DNA from: a virus
IMG/VR virus record: IMGVR_UViG_3300013111_000216
Location: 1 to 51,297 of that record
Strand: one strand, 5' to 3'
Length of the DNA stretch: 51,297 bases
A program made the position numbers and the translations under genes. The notes beneath the pieces were generated by a model that was given only the letters and a program-made list of their open reading frames with translations, searched no databases and had not been told where the DNA came from. This document shows, piece after piece, positions 32,179 to 39,816 of the stretch (its first letter is position 1; each line of letters begins with the position of its first letter).

Positions 32179-32255
32179 TGATCGAGAAACTCTTCATTCT
32201 TTTTTTTGTCATTTGTGTTTTGATTTCCATCTTTGGAGGACGACGAGATGAGTGA
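32178..32255 (+). CDS. Membrane microprotein, 25 aa
   Basis: ATG directly overlaps the previous stop (TAATG). The product starts MIEKL, then FILFFVICVLISIF, a single membrane-spanning helix, and ends in a charged GGRRDE. Its 3' end contains the ribosome site and start of the next gene. Size, coupling and hydrophobicity support a real small membrane protein, but at 25 codons chance cannot be excluded. Confidence 0.5.
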   Translation: MIEKLFILFFVICVLISIFGGRRDE

Positions 32256-32754
32256 CCAACAACTCCCCGAGGTTATCCAGTTGCCGCAAGTCGGAGGGAT
32301 TAACCGCTTTGTCTATGAAGAACTATTACGTTATCGAAGAAAGATGGAGAATATCATCAATTGCTCAGACTTCCTTAACGACACTTGTACTATTTTTAAT
32401 AGCGACTGGGAGAATCTTAGACATAACAATATGGATGTTTTATACACATTCAGTGGTTCCGCAAAGGAACTTAACGAAATGGCGGGGAAACTAACCTCTT
32501 TATTTGCCAACAACCCTGCACCGTATCTATTCTCACAACACTCAATCAAATGGTCTACGTGGCGATTTGGCATCTGTGTACGCGCCATCATTACTCCCGC
32601 AGAGGAACACAAAGAACGTCTCATAGAGGCAATAGGGGATTTAGTAGACTGGACCGATAATTGTTTTACTATGCACGTAGGAACACCTAAGACAGTGACG
32701 CTCTGTAGCGAGGAGGCTCGCGCAGCTTTTGAAGACGGTAGTGGTTTGTATTAA
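32248..32754 (+). CDS. Hypothetical protein, 168 aa
   Basis: Not recognised. Mixed alpha/beta (RFVYEELLRYRRKMENIINC; WSTWRFGICVRAIITPAEEH; WTDNCFTMHVGTPKTVTLCS). ATG at 32248 follows TTGGAGG; the TTG at 32233 within that site was rejected as a start. Confidence 0.68.
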   Translation: MSDQQLPEVIQLPQVGGINRFVYEELLRYRRKMENIINCSDFLNDTCTIFNSDWENLRHNNMDVLYTFSGSAKELNEMAGKLTSLFANNPAPYLFSQHSIKWSTWRFGICVRAIITPAEEHKERLIEAIGDLVDWTDNCFTMHVGTPKTVTLCSEEARAAFEDGSGLY

Positions 32755-32763
32755 GGAGGAGAA

Positions 32764-33303
32764 ATGAGTGTGAAACGGTACGGGTCACCTCGGTCACAAT
32801 TACCCGAGCGACCTTACGGACATTTTGTAGAGTATGAAGACTACGACTCCCTCCGCGCCAGTTATAAAGAAGACGCCAAGCATCTTGAGGAGGTGTGTGA
32901 GAGCGCTAAGAAAGAAATAGACAGGCTCCGCGCCGATTATAAGGCCGCAGTATCCCTATTAGATAGTTTTGCTGAGTATATGGGCTACAAAGATGGGCAG
33001 TGGGCGGACGCTCATGGGGTACTTGAAGATATTGATGAATTAGATGATGCTTCGCTCCCCAAGTATCTTGAAAACCTCCGCGCCGAGCTGAAGGGTGAGG
33101 CCGCGCTGCGTGAGTTTGAGGAAAACAAGGTTGAACAATTGGAGAGACAACTAGCAGAAGCCCGCGCCAACGAGCGTGAACGATGTGCGAAGGTGTGTGA
33201 CACAATGGTACAGGAACACCACAAGCCTAATGAACGCATAACGCTTGAGGCTATAGCAGCCCATGAGTGCGCTCGGCGCATCCGACAACTGGAGGACGAG
33301 TGA
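32764..33303 (+). CDS. Coiled-coil protein, 179 aa
   Basis: Long heptad-type segments (KHLEEVCESAKKEIDRLRAD and FEENKVEQLERQLAEARANE) make two coiled coils. The end RERCAKVCDTMV..HECARRIRQL is a Cys/Arg motif seen at the C-terminus of many phage early proteins. AAGGAGG precedes the ATG. Biological role unknown. Confidence 0.68.
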   Translation: MSVKRYGSPRSQLPERPYGHFVEYEDYDSLRASYKEDAKHLEEVCESAKKEIDRLRADYKAAVSLLDSFAEYMGYKDGQWADAHGVLEDIDELDDASLPKYLENLRAELKGEAALREFEENKVEQLERQLAEARANERERCAKVCDTMVQEHHKPNERITLEAIAAHECARRIRQLEDE

Positions 33304-33476
33304 TGTCTGACAAACTAACCGACCTCAAGCCGTGTCCGTTTTGTGGGAGTAAAGCAGAGCTTTTGAACATGGGAGAGGATTTCCCACACATCGTTGTTTG
33401 CACAAACTGCGGTTCGGCAGGAGCTACATATGAAACCGAACAGGAGGCCATCGAAGCATGGAACAAGAGAAGCTGA
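33303..33476 (+). CDS. Lar-like restriction alleviation protein
   Basis: A 57-residue zinc-ribbon protein: KPCPFCGSKAELL at the N-terminus, VVCTNCGSAGATYETE in the middle and EAIEAWNKRS at the end. This is the full Lar family pattern (CPFCG, then CxxCG, then AWN+R). Rac-prophage Lar eases type I restriction by enhancing host modification. In other phages the role is presumed. The ATG overlaps the stop of the coiled-coil gene (ATG at 33303). Confidence 0.8.
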   Translation: MSDKLTDLKPCPFCGSKAELLNMGEDFPHIVVCTNCGSAGATYETEQEAIEAWNKRS

Positions 33477-33523
33477 CCGACCAAGACTTGAAGCGGCTGG
33501 CGAGGGCGATTGGAGGTGAGTGA
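33458..33523 (+). CDS. Possible microprotein, 21 aa
   Basis: Charged peptide MEQEKLTDQDLKRLARAIGG plus E, beginning inside the Lar-like gene and ending on the ATG of the next one (TGATG). GGAGG lies upstream. May only serve translational coupling. Confidence 0.35.
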   Translation: MEQEKLTDQDLKRLARAIGGE

Positions 33524-33648
33524 TGGAGTGGTTACCGTTTGTATCTCTTGGACTGTTAGCTATAGGCTCGTTTGCTCTTTTAGCTATCCTTTTGACAGCT
33601 CTTGCGAGAGAACTCTTTAAGAAGGAGCCCACCGATGACACCGACTGA
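33523..33648 (+). CDS. Small membrane protein, 41 aa
   Basis: MEWLPFVSLGLLAIGSFALL begins a 24-residue hydrophobic helix; a short basic then acidic tail follows (RELFKKEPTDDTD). GGAGGTGAG lies just before the ATG. Single-pass membrane protein made with early genes. Function unknown. Confidence 0.55.
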   Translation: MEWLPFVSLGLLAIGSFALLAILLTALARELFKKEPTDDTD

Positions 33649-33733
33649 GGGAATGAATATGGACTGTGAGCGAAGCGAACAGATAATCCGCGCCGCCCTC
33701 ATTCTCGCGGCGAACAAGAAAGGTGAAAGATGA
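33635..33733 (+). CDS. Small protein, 32 aa
   Basis: MTPTEGMNMDCERSEQIIRA then ALILAANKKGER; a single amphipathic helix. AAGGAG lies 7 bases ahead of the ATG, and the stop overlaps the next ATG. Coupling on both sides supports translation. Confidence 0.45.
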   Translation: MTPTEGMNMDCERSEQIIRAALILAANKKGER

Positions 33734-33975
33734 CTGACAAAGACATGCTCGACATCGGCTTCGAGCGATTCAACTTCCACGGCAACCCAGTCTGGACGGA
33801 GAAACGTCTCAAAGGACGCCACGCTGATTTTTCTCTCTGTTATAAGTGTGCCAAGTTGCGCACCTATGATAGGGAGCAAAACTGCGATATGGCTAACACA
33901 CTGTACGATTTCGTTCGTAAGAACGGCGGAGTGGCAGTCCGTATGTACTGCCCTGACTTCATCATGAGAGATTAA
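33730..33975 (+). CDS. Hypothetical Cys-containing protein, 81 aa
   Basis: CYKCAK (about residues 37-42), then single Cys at about 52 and 74 could complete a zinc site. The start DIGFERFNFHGNPVWTEKRL is strand-rich. GGTGAAAG precedes the ATG. No family recognised. Confidence 0.66.
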   Translation: MTDKDMLDIGFERFNFHGNPVWTEKRLKGRHADFSLCYKCAKLRTYDREQNCDMANTLYDFVRKNGGVAVRMYCPDFIMRD

Positions 33976-33976
33976 G

Positions 33977-34252
33977 ATGACTATTGACATCATGGACAGT
34001 TTTGTCCGTAGCAGAGTAGCACCTGCTATTCAGAAGTTAAGCACCGTAGACGCTTTGTTTTACTTCCAGTTCTGCGTCAAAATAACTCATAGCTCCGTTA
34101 ATGACTACGACGATAAGAAAGACAAGTCTATTCTGTTGAGGTTACTCAAAGAAGAATACGACTACACCTATACCTTTGACACTTTCTATGACCGCATGAA
34201 AGGGTGGACACTCAGTTGTTCGTGGGGCAAAGTTGAGGAACAGAAACAGTGA
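33977..34252 (+). CDS. Hypothetical protein, 91 aa
   Basis: Not recognised. Helix-rich and aromatic (FVRSRVAPAIQKLSTVDALF, SILLRLLKEEYDYTYTFDTF). Starts one base after the preceding stop and overlaps the following GTG start. Confidence 0.65.
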   Translation: MTIDIMDSFVRSRVAPAIQKLSTVDALFYFQFCVKITHSSVNDYDDKKDKSILLRLLKEEYDYTYTFDTFYDRMKGWTLSCSWGKVEEQKQ

Positions 34253-34452
34253 ACGAAGATATAACTGAATACGAATTCCTACCCCCGGAGTACGTCTTGA
34301 TCAAACGCAAGCATAAGGACGACACTAAGCTTGGTGGATCTTTGGTGCCATGCAAGATCATAGGATTCGAAGCGGAGGGTACAATCCTAACGATTGATGT
34401 GGACCTAACGAGAGTGCTCCAGATGGGGGGCTCCCATTCTAGCACACCGTAA
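34249..34452 (+). CDS. Hypothetical protein, 67 aa
   Basis: Not recognised. GTG start overlapping the previous TGA. Beta-rich: ITEYEFLPPEYVLIKRKHKD, then VPCKIIGFEAEGTILTIDVD. The last codons lie beside the repeat array at 34449-34481. Confidence 0.6.
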   Translation: MNEDITEYEFLPPEYVLIKRKHKDDTKLGGSLVPCKIIGFEAEGTILTIDVDLTRVLQMGGSHSSTP

Positions 34453-34481
34453 CAATTTATTACGTATATTACACATATTAC
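34449..34481 (+). repeat. TTAC repeat array with 9-bp period, includes TTACGTATATTAC
   Basis: ATTAC at 34459, 34468 and 34477, 9 bp apart, with a weaker GTAAC at 34449. Bases 34455-34473 are identical to 25232-25250. The array lies 25 bp before the next ATG. Confidence 0.7.
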
Positions 34482-34505
34482 GGCAACAGTTCGGAGTTCT
34501 TTACC

Positions 34506-34829
34506 ATGCCAAGAGACCTTGTTCTAAACGCAAGAGTCGATACAACCTCTGTCGCGTCCATTGCGCATTTTATGCAAAACATTCGACAGCACCCCTCCAA
34601 GTCGTCCCTCATTGGCGACTCCATCGACGTACTCGCATCTATTCTTATCAAGCAGGGCAAAGCAAAAGTGTTCACTCAGGAGGAAGCCTATGGCTACCTA
34701 AACGAAATCGGTCTCGGTAATCTCAAGACCAAGTTGGAGGACTTGGCAGAAGATATCGCGACTGGTCCTGAAGTTACGCCAGACCTCCAGCGGATAATGG
34801 AGGAGTACAACAAAACCGATGAGGAGTAA
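34506..34829 (+). CDS. Hypothetical protein, 107 aa
   Basis: Not recognised. Helical, with RVDTTSVASIAHFMQNIRQH and SLIGDSIDVLASILIKQGKA resembling small DNA-binding helical proteins, and an acidic C-terminus. First gene after the second TTACGTATATTAC array, so probably the head of a separate unit. Confidence 0.66.
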   Translation: MPRDLVLNARVDTTSVASIAHFMQNIRQHPSKSSLIGDSIDVLASILIKQGKAKVFTQEEAYGYLNEIGLGNLKTKLEDLAEDIATGPEVTPDLQRIMEEYNKTDEE

Positions 34830-34833
34830 TTCT

Positions 34834-35310
34834 ATGGGTAAAACTAACGCCCAAGAACTGTTCGACAAGATCCAGGACGGGGACGTCGAAGGCGTGAAAG
34901 ACGCCAAGATGGAAGGTGACGAAGTTGTCATCGAGCCCGAAGATGGTTACATCGTGATCTCTGTCGCACACCCGAAGTCCGGCAACGAGTGCAAGTTCCT
35001 CCACCACATCGGTGGGTCGCTTGCAGAAGCCCAGGACATCTACACCGACGAGTTGATCTTCGACGGGTTCCGTCGCCAACTCGTTATCGCCGCGCAGGGA
35101 GTAGGCCGCGCTCTTCTCGATCAAGGCTATGAACCGGCGAAGGTCGAGGAAGAGATGGCAGAGTGGACCTATGGCACCAAGCGCAAGGGTACCCGCAAAG
35201 ACAGCCAGAAGGCTCTCTTGGGTCAACTCGAAGGCGATTCGGTGGACGAAGTTATCGAGTCCCTCAACAAGGCTCGCGAAGAGATGGGCCTGCCGCCACT
35301 CGAACTCTAA
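34834..35310 (+). CDS. Hypothetical protein, 158 aa
   Basis: Not recognised. GC-rich codons, acidic N-terminus (DGDVEGVKDAKMEGDEVVIE), helical centre (ELIFDGFRRQLVIAAQGVGR) and C-terminal helix (VDEVIESLNKAREEMG). GAGGAG precedes the ATG at 34834. Codon use suggests high expression. Confidence 0.72.
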   Translation: MGKTNAQELFDKIQDGDVEGVKDAKMEGDEVVIEPEDGYIVISVAHPKSGNECKFLHHIGGSLAEAQDIYTDELIFDGFRRQLVIAAQGVGRALLDQGYEPAKVEEEMAEWTYGTKRKGTRKDSQKALLGQLEGDSVDEVIESLNKAREEMGLPPLEL

Positions 35311-35321
35311 CCCGGAGACAT

Positions 35322-35394
35322 CTGGTCGTGGTGTAATGTCAACACGCCTGCAATTCCCCCGCAGGTACTGCCGGTTAAAGTCCGGTCGGCCAGA
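35322..35394 (+). tRNA. tRNA-Gly-like (CCC), nine-base anticodon loop
   Basis: CTGGTCG (35322-35328) pairs fully with CGGCCAG (35387-35393), and the stem continues outward with ACAT/ATGT. D stem GTGT/ACAC, anticodon stem CCTGC/GCAGG and T stem GCCGG/CCGGT all form. The anticodon loop AATTCCCCC has nine bases instead of seven. The arm is otherwise like tRNA-Gly, in which T-CCC is read. T loop TTAAAGT lacks the usual C, and the D loop lacks GG. A frameshift-suppressor or inactive tRNA is possible. No CCA encoded. Confidence 0.6.
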
Positions 35395-35405
35395 TGTTTA
35401 TTGTT

Positions 35406-35816
35406 ATGTCTATTTACGACGACATTCTGAAAAATCTACAAGATCGTATGCAAGAGAATATGCGTGAAGAGTTCTCTTTCCACCGAGCATTTGATCAAAA
35501 CGTGAAATATCACAAAGGGTTTGTTCTAATCAAAGATATTAATGGACGACTGAGAGCATTCACAGTTAAAAACAAACCACTATGCCCGTGGGTCTTTCGA
35601 AATTTAGAACAAGCAAAGAAGTTTGCTGACTATGTAGACAAAAAGGCAAAACCTCACATGAGACACTCTTATGATCCAAGATGGAAGTCTGAAGCAAGAG
35701 AATACGTCATAACAGTTTGTGACGCTTGGATAGAGTCAGGTGGGGGTTATCCCGAAGCTATTAGATTGATGAATAAATTAGACACTGCTATGAGTCAGCA
35801 AGATTTTGGTTTATAG
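35406..35816 (+). CDS. Hypothetical protein, 136 aa
   Basis: Not recognised. Begins MSIYDDILKNLQDRMQENMR; basic and aromatic centre (GFVLIKDINGRLRAFTVKNK), C-terminal helix. ATG at 35394 is also in frame but is the last base of the tRNA-like gene; neither start has a good ribosome site. More AT-rich than its neighbours. Confidence 0.65.
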   Translation: MSIYDDILKNLQDRMQENMREEFSFHRAFDQNVKYHKGFVLIKDINGRLRAFTVKNKPLCPWVFRNLEQAKKFADYVDKKAKPHMRHSYDPRWKSEAREYVITVCDAWIESGGGYPEAIRLMNKLDTAMSQQDFGL

Positions 35817-35820
35817 AAGC

Positions 35821-35835
35821 GTTACATTTTGTAAC
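35821..35835. promoter_or_regulatory. Dispersed palindrome site 8, GTTACATTTTGTAAC
   Basis: Identical to site 1. It fills most of the 29-bp gap between the stop of the 136-residue gene and the ATG of the ligase, leaving no room for a separate promoter between site and start. Confidence 0.75.
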
Positions 35836-35845
35836 AGGTCTTACC

Positions 35846-37018
35846 ATGAAAAAAGCAGATTGGTTACTAACTGCACAAGAATACGGGGCGGATGAAGCAG
35901 AGATAGAAACCCTATCTAAGCTAACCATCCCGAAGATTCGCCAGTCTATCGCCATGCACCTACTTGGCCCCGAGGCAGACTGGCGGGAGAGACATCGCAT
36001 CCTCATGGACTCTCCTATGCTTTGTTCCCAATCTAAACACATGACCAAGAGTGTAATCAACGAACTGTTCGTCTCCAAGGATTGGGCGTTCGAGAAGAAG
36101 ATCGACGGCGTTCGAGCTCTTGCTTATTACGATCAAGAATCACACACCAAGTGGAAAATATTCGGCAGGAATTATACTGTGTCTCATACCCCGGCCGACT
36201 TTACCTACCACGTAGGTATTGCTCCCACCGAGATTCCTTACAAACAACTGATTCTCGACTGTGAGATAACCATCCCAGAGGATTACGTCGATCTGTTTAA
36301 CGCCCGTACTGTTCAAGACGCTACCTCTGGCCTACTCACTATGACAGAAGAACACGCCATGGACGTACAAGTGGCGAACGGCTTCAGACTTACTATCAAC
36401 CCGTTCGACGTCCTTAGAATTGACTCCACAAGAATTGGCGGGTTGTCCTATGTTAACCGCGCCAAGTTCTTACGCAACCTAACTCTCCCCGACTCTTTTG
36501 AATGCGTCCCCCAGACATGGGATAAGAAGACAAAGTTCCTAAATCAAATCTGGATGGAAGGCGGCGAAGGGGTGGTTGTCAAGTATGCCCATGGCTTCTA
36601 CCATCCGAACGAACGACGCGGACACAAAGAGTGGATCAAGATAAAGCGTGATATGGAGAGTGAGCTTATGACCGACATTGACGCTTTCATCGGAGGTTTT
36701 GAAGATGCACGAGAGGGAAGTAGATTCCGCGATCGAGGATGGATCGGTGCTGTTAAATTCTACGTTCATATCTCAGACGAGAATGATAGAATTCACCACA
36801 TTGCTACCGTCTCAGGTATGCCGGATAGTCTTCGAGAGGCCATGTCAAAGCAACCCGAACTCTACCTCGACCGAGTCTACCCCATCAACGGAATGGACGT
36901 GTCTAGTCGAAACTACAGACTCAGCCACGCAACATGTGACTGGAACAGATACAAATTCGATAAACTAGAATACTCATGCAGGATTGCATGGAAAACCCTG
37001 GAGGACAACATTAGATGA
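35846..37018 (+). CDS. ATP-dependent DNA ligase
   Basis: Seals nicks in DNA. Residues about 83-92 WAFEKKIDGVRA give motif I with the adenylated Lys. FGRNYTV is the motif Ia region and LDCEITIPEDY motif III. GGEGVVVKYAHG (about 239) gives motif IV, and HKEWIKIKRD motif V. At 390 residues it is a compact phage ligase. A helical N-terminal region of about 70 residues (LLTAQEYGADEAEIETLSKL) precedes the core. It opens a run of replication and repair genes and overlaps the next by ATGA. Confidence 0.9.
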   Translation: MKKADWLLTAQEYGADEAEIETLSKLTIPKIRQSIAMHLLGPEADWRERHRILMDSPMLCSQSKHMTKSVINELFVSKDWAFEKKIDGVRALAYYDQESHTKWKIFGRNYTVSHTPADFTYHVGIAPTEIPYKQLILDCEITIPEDYVDLFNARTVQDATSGLLTMTEEHAMDVQVANGFRLTINPFDVLRIDSTRIGGLSYVNRAKFLRNLTLPDSFECVPQTWDKKTKFLNQIWMEGGEGVVVKYAHGFYHPNERRGHKEWIKIKRDMESELMTDIDAFIGGFEDAREGSRFRDRGWIGAVKFYVHISDENDRIHHIATVSGMPDSLREAMSKQPELYLDRVYPINGMDVSSRNYRLSHATCDWNRYKFDKLEYSCRIAWKTLEDNIR

Positions 37019-37389
37019 ACGAAGGAAAAGACATACCAGAATCTGTGTCCGTCATAGATTTTGCCGGACAAAGCTATGCTGTCCCAACTAGTATAGCCGC
37101 CGCTTTTCTCCAAACCTGCCAAGCTGTTGCCCCTGCGAGAGCTGGTGTGCAGGTTGTCTACTACACCACAGAATTCGACTACAACCGATTCTCTATTCGT
37201 CCGTGCTTAGTCGTCGACGAAAAAGATGATCACATAAAAAGGTTCCACGGCAACCCGTTAGGTATCCCACCCGTACCGGAACCGAAGCAAACTGAACTAG
37301 ACTTGGAGGACAAACCCGATGATCAAATTCACGACGCCAGTGAACCACGTGGTCCAGCCACATCGGACGTGGGAGATACTGGACAGTAG
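37015..37389 (+). CDS. Hypothetical protein, 124 aa
   Basis: Not recognised. VSVIDFAGQSYAVPTSIAAA and VQVVYYTTEFDYNRFSIRPC form an alpha/beta start. The C-terminus is acidic and Pro-rich (PVPEPKQTELDLEDKPDDQI), likely disordered. Its 3' end overlaps the nuclease gene by 71 bases. Confidence 0.65.
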   Translation: MNEGKDIPESVSVIDFAGQSYAVPTSIAAAFLQTCQAVAPARAGVQVVYYTTEFDYNRFSIRPCLVVDEKDDHIKRFHGNPLGIPPVPEPKQTELDLEDKPDDQIHDASEPRGPATSDVGDTGQ

Positions 37390-38347
37390 CAAGATCAAAC
37401 AACTAATGACTTGTGAAAGGTGGTACTTTTTCGAATATGTCTTGGGATGGAGACCAGTACGAACCTCGAACGACCTATTACATGGGTCTGCATGGCACGA
37501 GGCAATGGCCATTATGTTGGAGTCGAGAGTCGATCCACCCGGGCCGGGATACGATACTGACCTCATCCCCCGGGCTTTGGCTGCTTACTCGGCTGTCTAC
37601 GAAGAACAATTCCCTCCGGGTACGGATGAGTATGAAGCTAATTATCCTAAGAATACGAAGGGCACTATTGAAGCCCTTCAGCGTTACGTAAAGGAATATG
37701 CCGCTGATGACTTTAAAGTCATGGTCTTGGATGGACAGCCTGCTATTGAGATTGCGGGCATGGCGTTACTCGATTTCGAGTCCGACCTCAAAATCGTTTT
37801 TCGATTGGACACCCTCGTGGAGGACGCCGCCGGGGACGGATGGATCCTCGAACGTAAAACCGCTAAAGCCTTCCCACGTCAGTGGATACAGCAGTGGGAG
37901 AATTCTATGCAAGCGTCGACATACATCCACGCAGCGTGGGCGTATCTCGGACGTGACCGGGTAGCTGGCCTAATTGCTGACGGTGTTGGTTTTCAGAAGA
38001 CCGCCACCAAATTCCTACGTCAGTATGTGCGCCGCTCTGTACCCCAGATGCAGTTGTGGCTAGATAACACGCGCAGGTGGGTAGGACGCCTTCAGCAGGA
38101 GCACGATAGATTGGCTGACACCTCCCCTTCTGACCAAGTGATGGAGGCGTTTCCCTGCAATTTTGAAGCCTGCACGAAATTCTACGGCTGCCCGTATATT
38201 TCTTTCTGTACTGGAGGAGCGAATATACTCCGTCTTGTTCACAACCTCAAAGAGCGTGGGCAGGAAGCCCCGCCGACATACACTGTCGAGCGTTGGGATC
38301 CAACGGAGCATTACGTTGAACCAGCCAAGATCAAGGTGGAAGTCTAA
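37319..38347 (+). CDS. Cas4/RecB-like PD-(D/E)XK nuclease with Fe-S cysteines
   Basis: Residues about 161-180 carry FRLDTLVED and WILERKTAKA, the D..ExK active site of RecB-family exonucleases, followed by QWIQQWENSMQASTYIHAAW (motif QxxxY). One Cys near residue 31 (LMTCERWYFFEYVLGW) and three near the end (FPCNFEACTKFYGCPYISFC) match the split 4Fe-4S signature of Cas4 and AddB. Such phage nucleases resect DNA ends for recombination. Neighbouring Sak4-like ATPase and SSB-like protein fit this. ATG 37319 follows GGAGG. Confidence 0.85.
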   Translation: MIKFTTPVNHVVQPHRTWEILDSSKIKQLMTCERWYFFEYVLGWRPVRTSNDLLHGSAWHEAMAIMLESRVDPPGPGYDTDLIPRALAAYSAVYEEQFPPGTDEYEANYPKNTKGTIEALQRYVKEYAADDFKVMVLDGQPAIEIAGMALLDFESDLKIVFRLDTLVEDAAGDGWILERKTAKAFPRQWIQQWENSMQASTYIHAAWAYLGRDRVAGLIADGVGFQKTATKFLRQYVRRSVPQMQLWLDNTRRWVGRLQQEHDRLADTSPSDQVMEAFPCNFEACTKFYGCPYISFCTGGANILRLVHNLKERGQEAPPTYTVERWDPTEHYVEPAKIKVEV

Positions 38348-38349
38348 CC

Positions 38350-38439
38350 CCGATACCGGGGGCGGCTTTCAATAGAATACGGGGTCTATTGAGAGAGGCT
38401 AGTTGTCCTCCGGCCAGCTCCCGGTCATAAGGAGAACCC
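38350..38439 (+). promoter_or_regulatory. Structured leader between nuclease and zinc-ribbon gene
   Basis: Contains CCCCGATACCGGGG, then TCAATAG (38369-38375) able to pair with CTATTGA (about 38386-38392). It ends in AAGGAG before the GTG start at 38440. May work as an attenuator. No T run follows, so simple termination is unlikely. Confidence 0.4.
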
Positions 38440-38793
38440 GTGAACCAAAAGAAATTCGACATTAAGGATAGCAAAGGAAACCCTGTCGGAGTCGGATACA
38501 TCCCTGTGTTCCCGATGATGATGTTCATGGTCTGTAAGTGCGGCGGAGAGTTTCGACCAAGCCAACTACAGCCATTTGAAGGCAAAATCCAACAGGGGCT
38601 TCCCGCTCCTATCAACTACTTGTGTAACAAGTGTCAAGTGTCCTGTCTCACAGAAGAGATTATGCCCAGGTTGACACATGTTAACTCAGAACAACTAGAG
38701 GCTATGCGTGAACAACACAACAAACCCACCCCAGACGGTACAGAGCCAGGTGCAAGCTTCGACGGATTCGGAACAGAACCGGAAGAAGTATGA
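38440..38793 (+). CDS. Hypothetical zinc-ribbon protein, 117 aa
   Basis: CKCGGEF (about residues 32-38) and CNKCQVSC (about 62-69) form a Cys zinc ribbon; the C-terminus is acidic. GTG start 38440 after AAGGAG. It overlaps the Sak4-like gene by 86 bases. Could be a recombination accessory by position only. Confidence 0.65.
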   Translation: MNQKKFDIKDSKGNPVGVGYIPVFPMMMFMVCKCGGEFRPSQLQPFEGKIQQGLPAPINYLCNKCQVSCLTEEIMPRLTHVNSEQLEAMREQHNKPTPDGTEPGASFDGFGTEPEEV

Positions 38794-39577
38794 AGAACAG
38801 CGAGAGCGCCTTAAAGCCGCTTACACTGAAACCGCTCAAAACGATCGGTGCGCGTTCATCTTGTACGGCCCTAAAGGTTCCGGAAAAACTCGTACAGCAG
38901 CTACTGCACCGGGCCCAATCTGGTTTCACTCGTTCGATCCTCAGGGTACTGCTACCCTCCGTAAAGTCTATGCCGACGATATCGCCAGCGGCAGGATCGT
39001 CATTGATAATTCGTTTGAGAAAGAAATCGTCACTCGTGGCATCCAGCTTACTGGTGCTCAACAATGGGACAGATGGTTACAAACTGTCAACCAAATGTAC
39101 AGGGACGGTGTTTTCAACTGCATACGAACATACGTGTTGGACTCCCTATCGTTTGTGGCCGAGGCGTTGATGAACAAGGAGATCCAACGGAAGAAACGTA
39201 AAGACGGACACCCGGCGATCCAAGACTGGCTTATGTGCCAGAACATCCTCAAAGAACAACTCGTCCGCCTAGTCAACCTCCCCTGCTATGTTATCGTAAC
39301 AGGACACGGCGAGATCGAGAAGGACGAAAAAGAAGGAGGACTTGTCGGCTCTCTATACACAGTCGGCAAACGATCAAAAGTAACTATCCCCCCGGTCTTC
39401 TCGGAGATGTACTATGTTGAACGTACCACATCCGGAGCAAGGATTCATACTCGCCCGTACAAAGCGTTTGAAGCGGGAACAAGAATCGGGGCAGACACTT
39501 TCGCGGCTACAGAAGAAGCAGATATTACGAAACTACTCGAAAAGGCAGGATACGAGTGGCAAGACAAGGAGTTCTAA
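38708..39577 (+). CDS. Sak4-like RecA-fold ATPase (annealase/recombinase)
   Basis: A 289-residue P-loop protein: FILYGPKGSGKTRTAATAPG (Walker A, about residues 52-71), then PIWFHSFDPQGTATLRKVYA. YVLDSLSFVAEALM (about 140) is Walker B and YVIVTGHGEIEKDEKEG a later motif. This is the AAA_24/Sak4 family, proteins that help single-strand annealing with a phage SSB. The SSB-like gene three places downstream supports this. The GTG at 38708 follows AGAGG; GTG 38750 is an alternative. Confidence 0.82.
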   Translation: MNNTTNPPQTVQSQVQASTDSEQNRKKYEEQRERLKAAYTETAQNDRCAFILYGPKGSGKTRTAATAPGPIWFHSFDPQGTATLRKVYADDIASGRIVIDNSFEKEIVTRGIQLTGAQQWDRWLQTVNQMYRDGVFNCIRTYVLDSLSFVAEALMNKEIQRKKRKDGHPAIQDWLMCQNILKEQLVRLVNLPCYVIVTGHGEIEKDEKEGGLVGSLYTVGKRSKVTIPPVFSEMYYVERTTSGARIHTRPYKAFEAGTRIGADTFAATEEADITKLLEKAGYEWQDKEF

Positions 39578-39578
39578 C

Positions 39579-39815
39579 ATGGCTGTAGACAACTGGGCAC
39601 ACCGGAGCACTACAATGAGGTGTCAGACTTGTATGTGGTGGGTAGAAAAAACGCCAAGAGGATCTGATTACAGACCTATCGGGCGTTGCCGTCACAGATC
39701 CCCAACCGTCAAAGGGTGGCCAGCAGTATTCCCTGACGACTGGTGTGGTGATCACAAGATTGACGAAACCAAACTACCCGGACGCCCTGCCATTCCATCA
39801 AAGGAGAAAATCTAA
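39579..39815 (+). CDS. Small Cys/Trp-rich protein, 78 aa
   Basis: RCQTCMWWVEKTPRGSDYRP, then GRCRHRSPTVKGWPAVFPDD followed by WCGDHK. Four Cys (CxxC, C, C) and histidines suggest a zinc site. This layout recurs in small phage proteins beside recombination genes. ATG directly after the preceding stop. Confidence 0.7.
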   Translation: MAVDNWAHRSTTMRCQTCMWWVEKTPRGSDYRPIGRCRHRSPTVKGWPAVFPDDWCGDHKIDETKLPGRPAIPSKEKI

Positions 39816-39816
39816 C

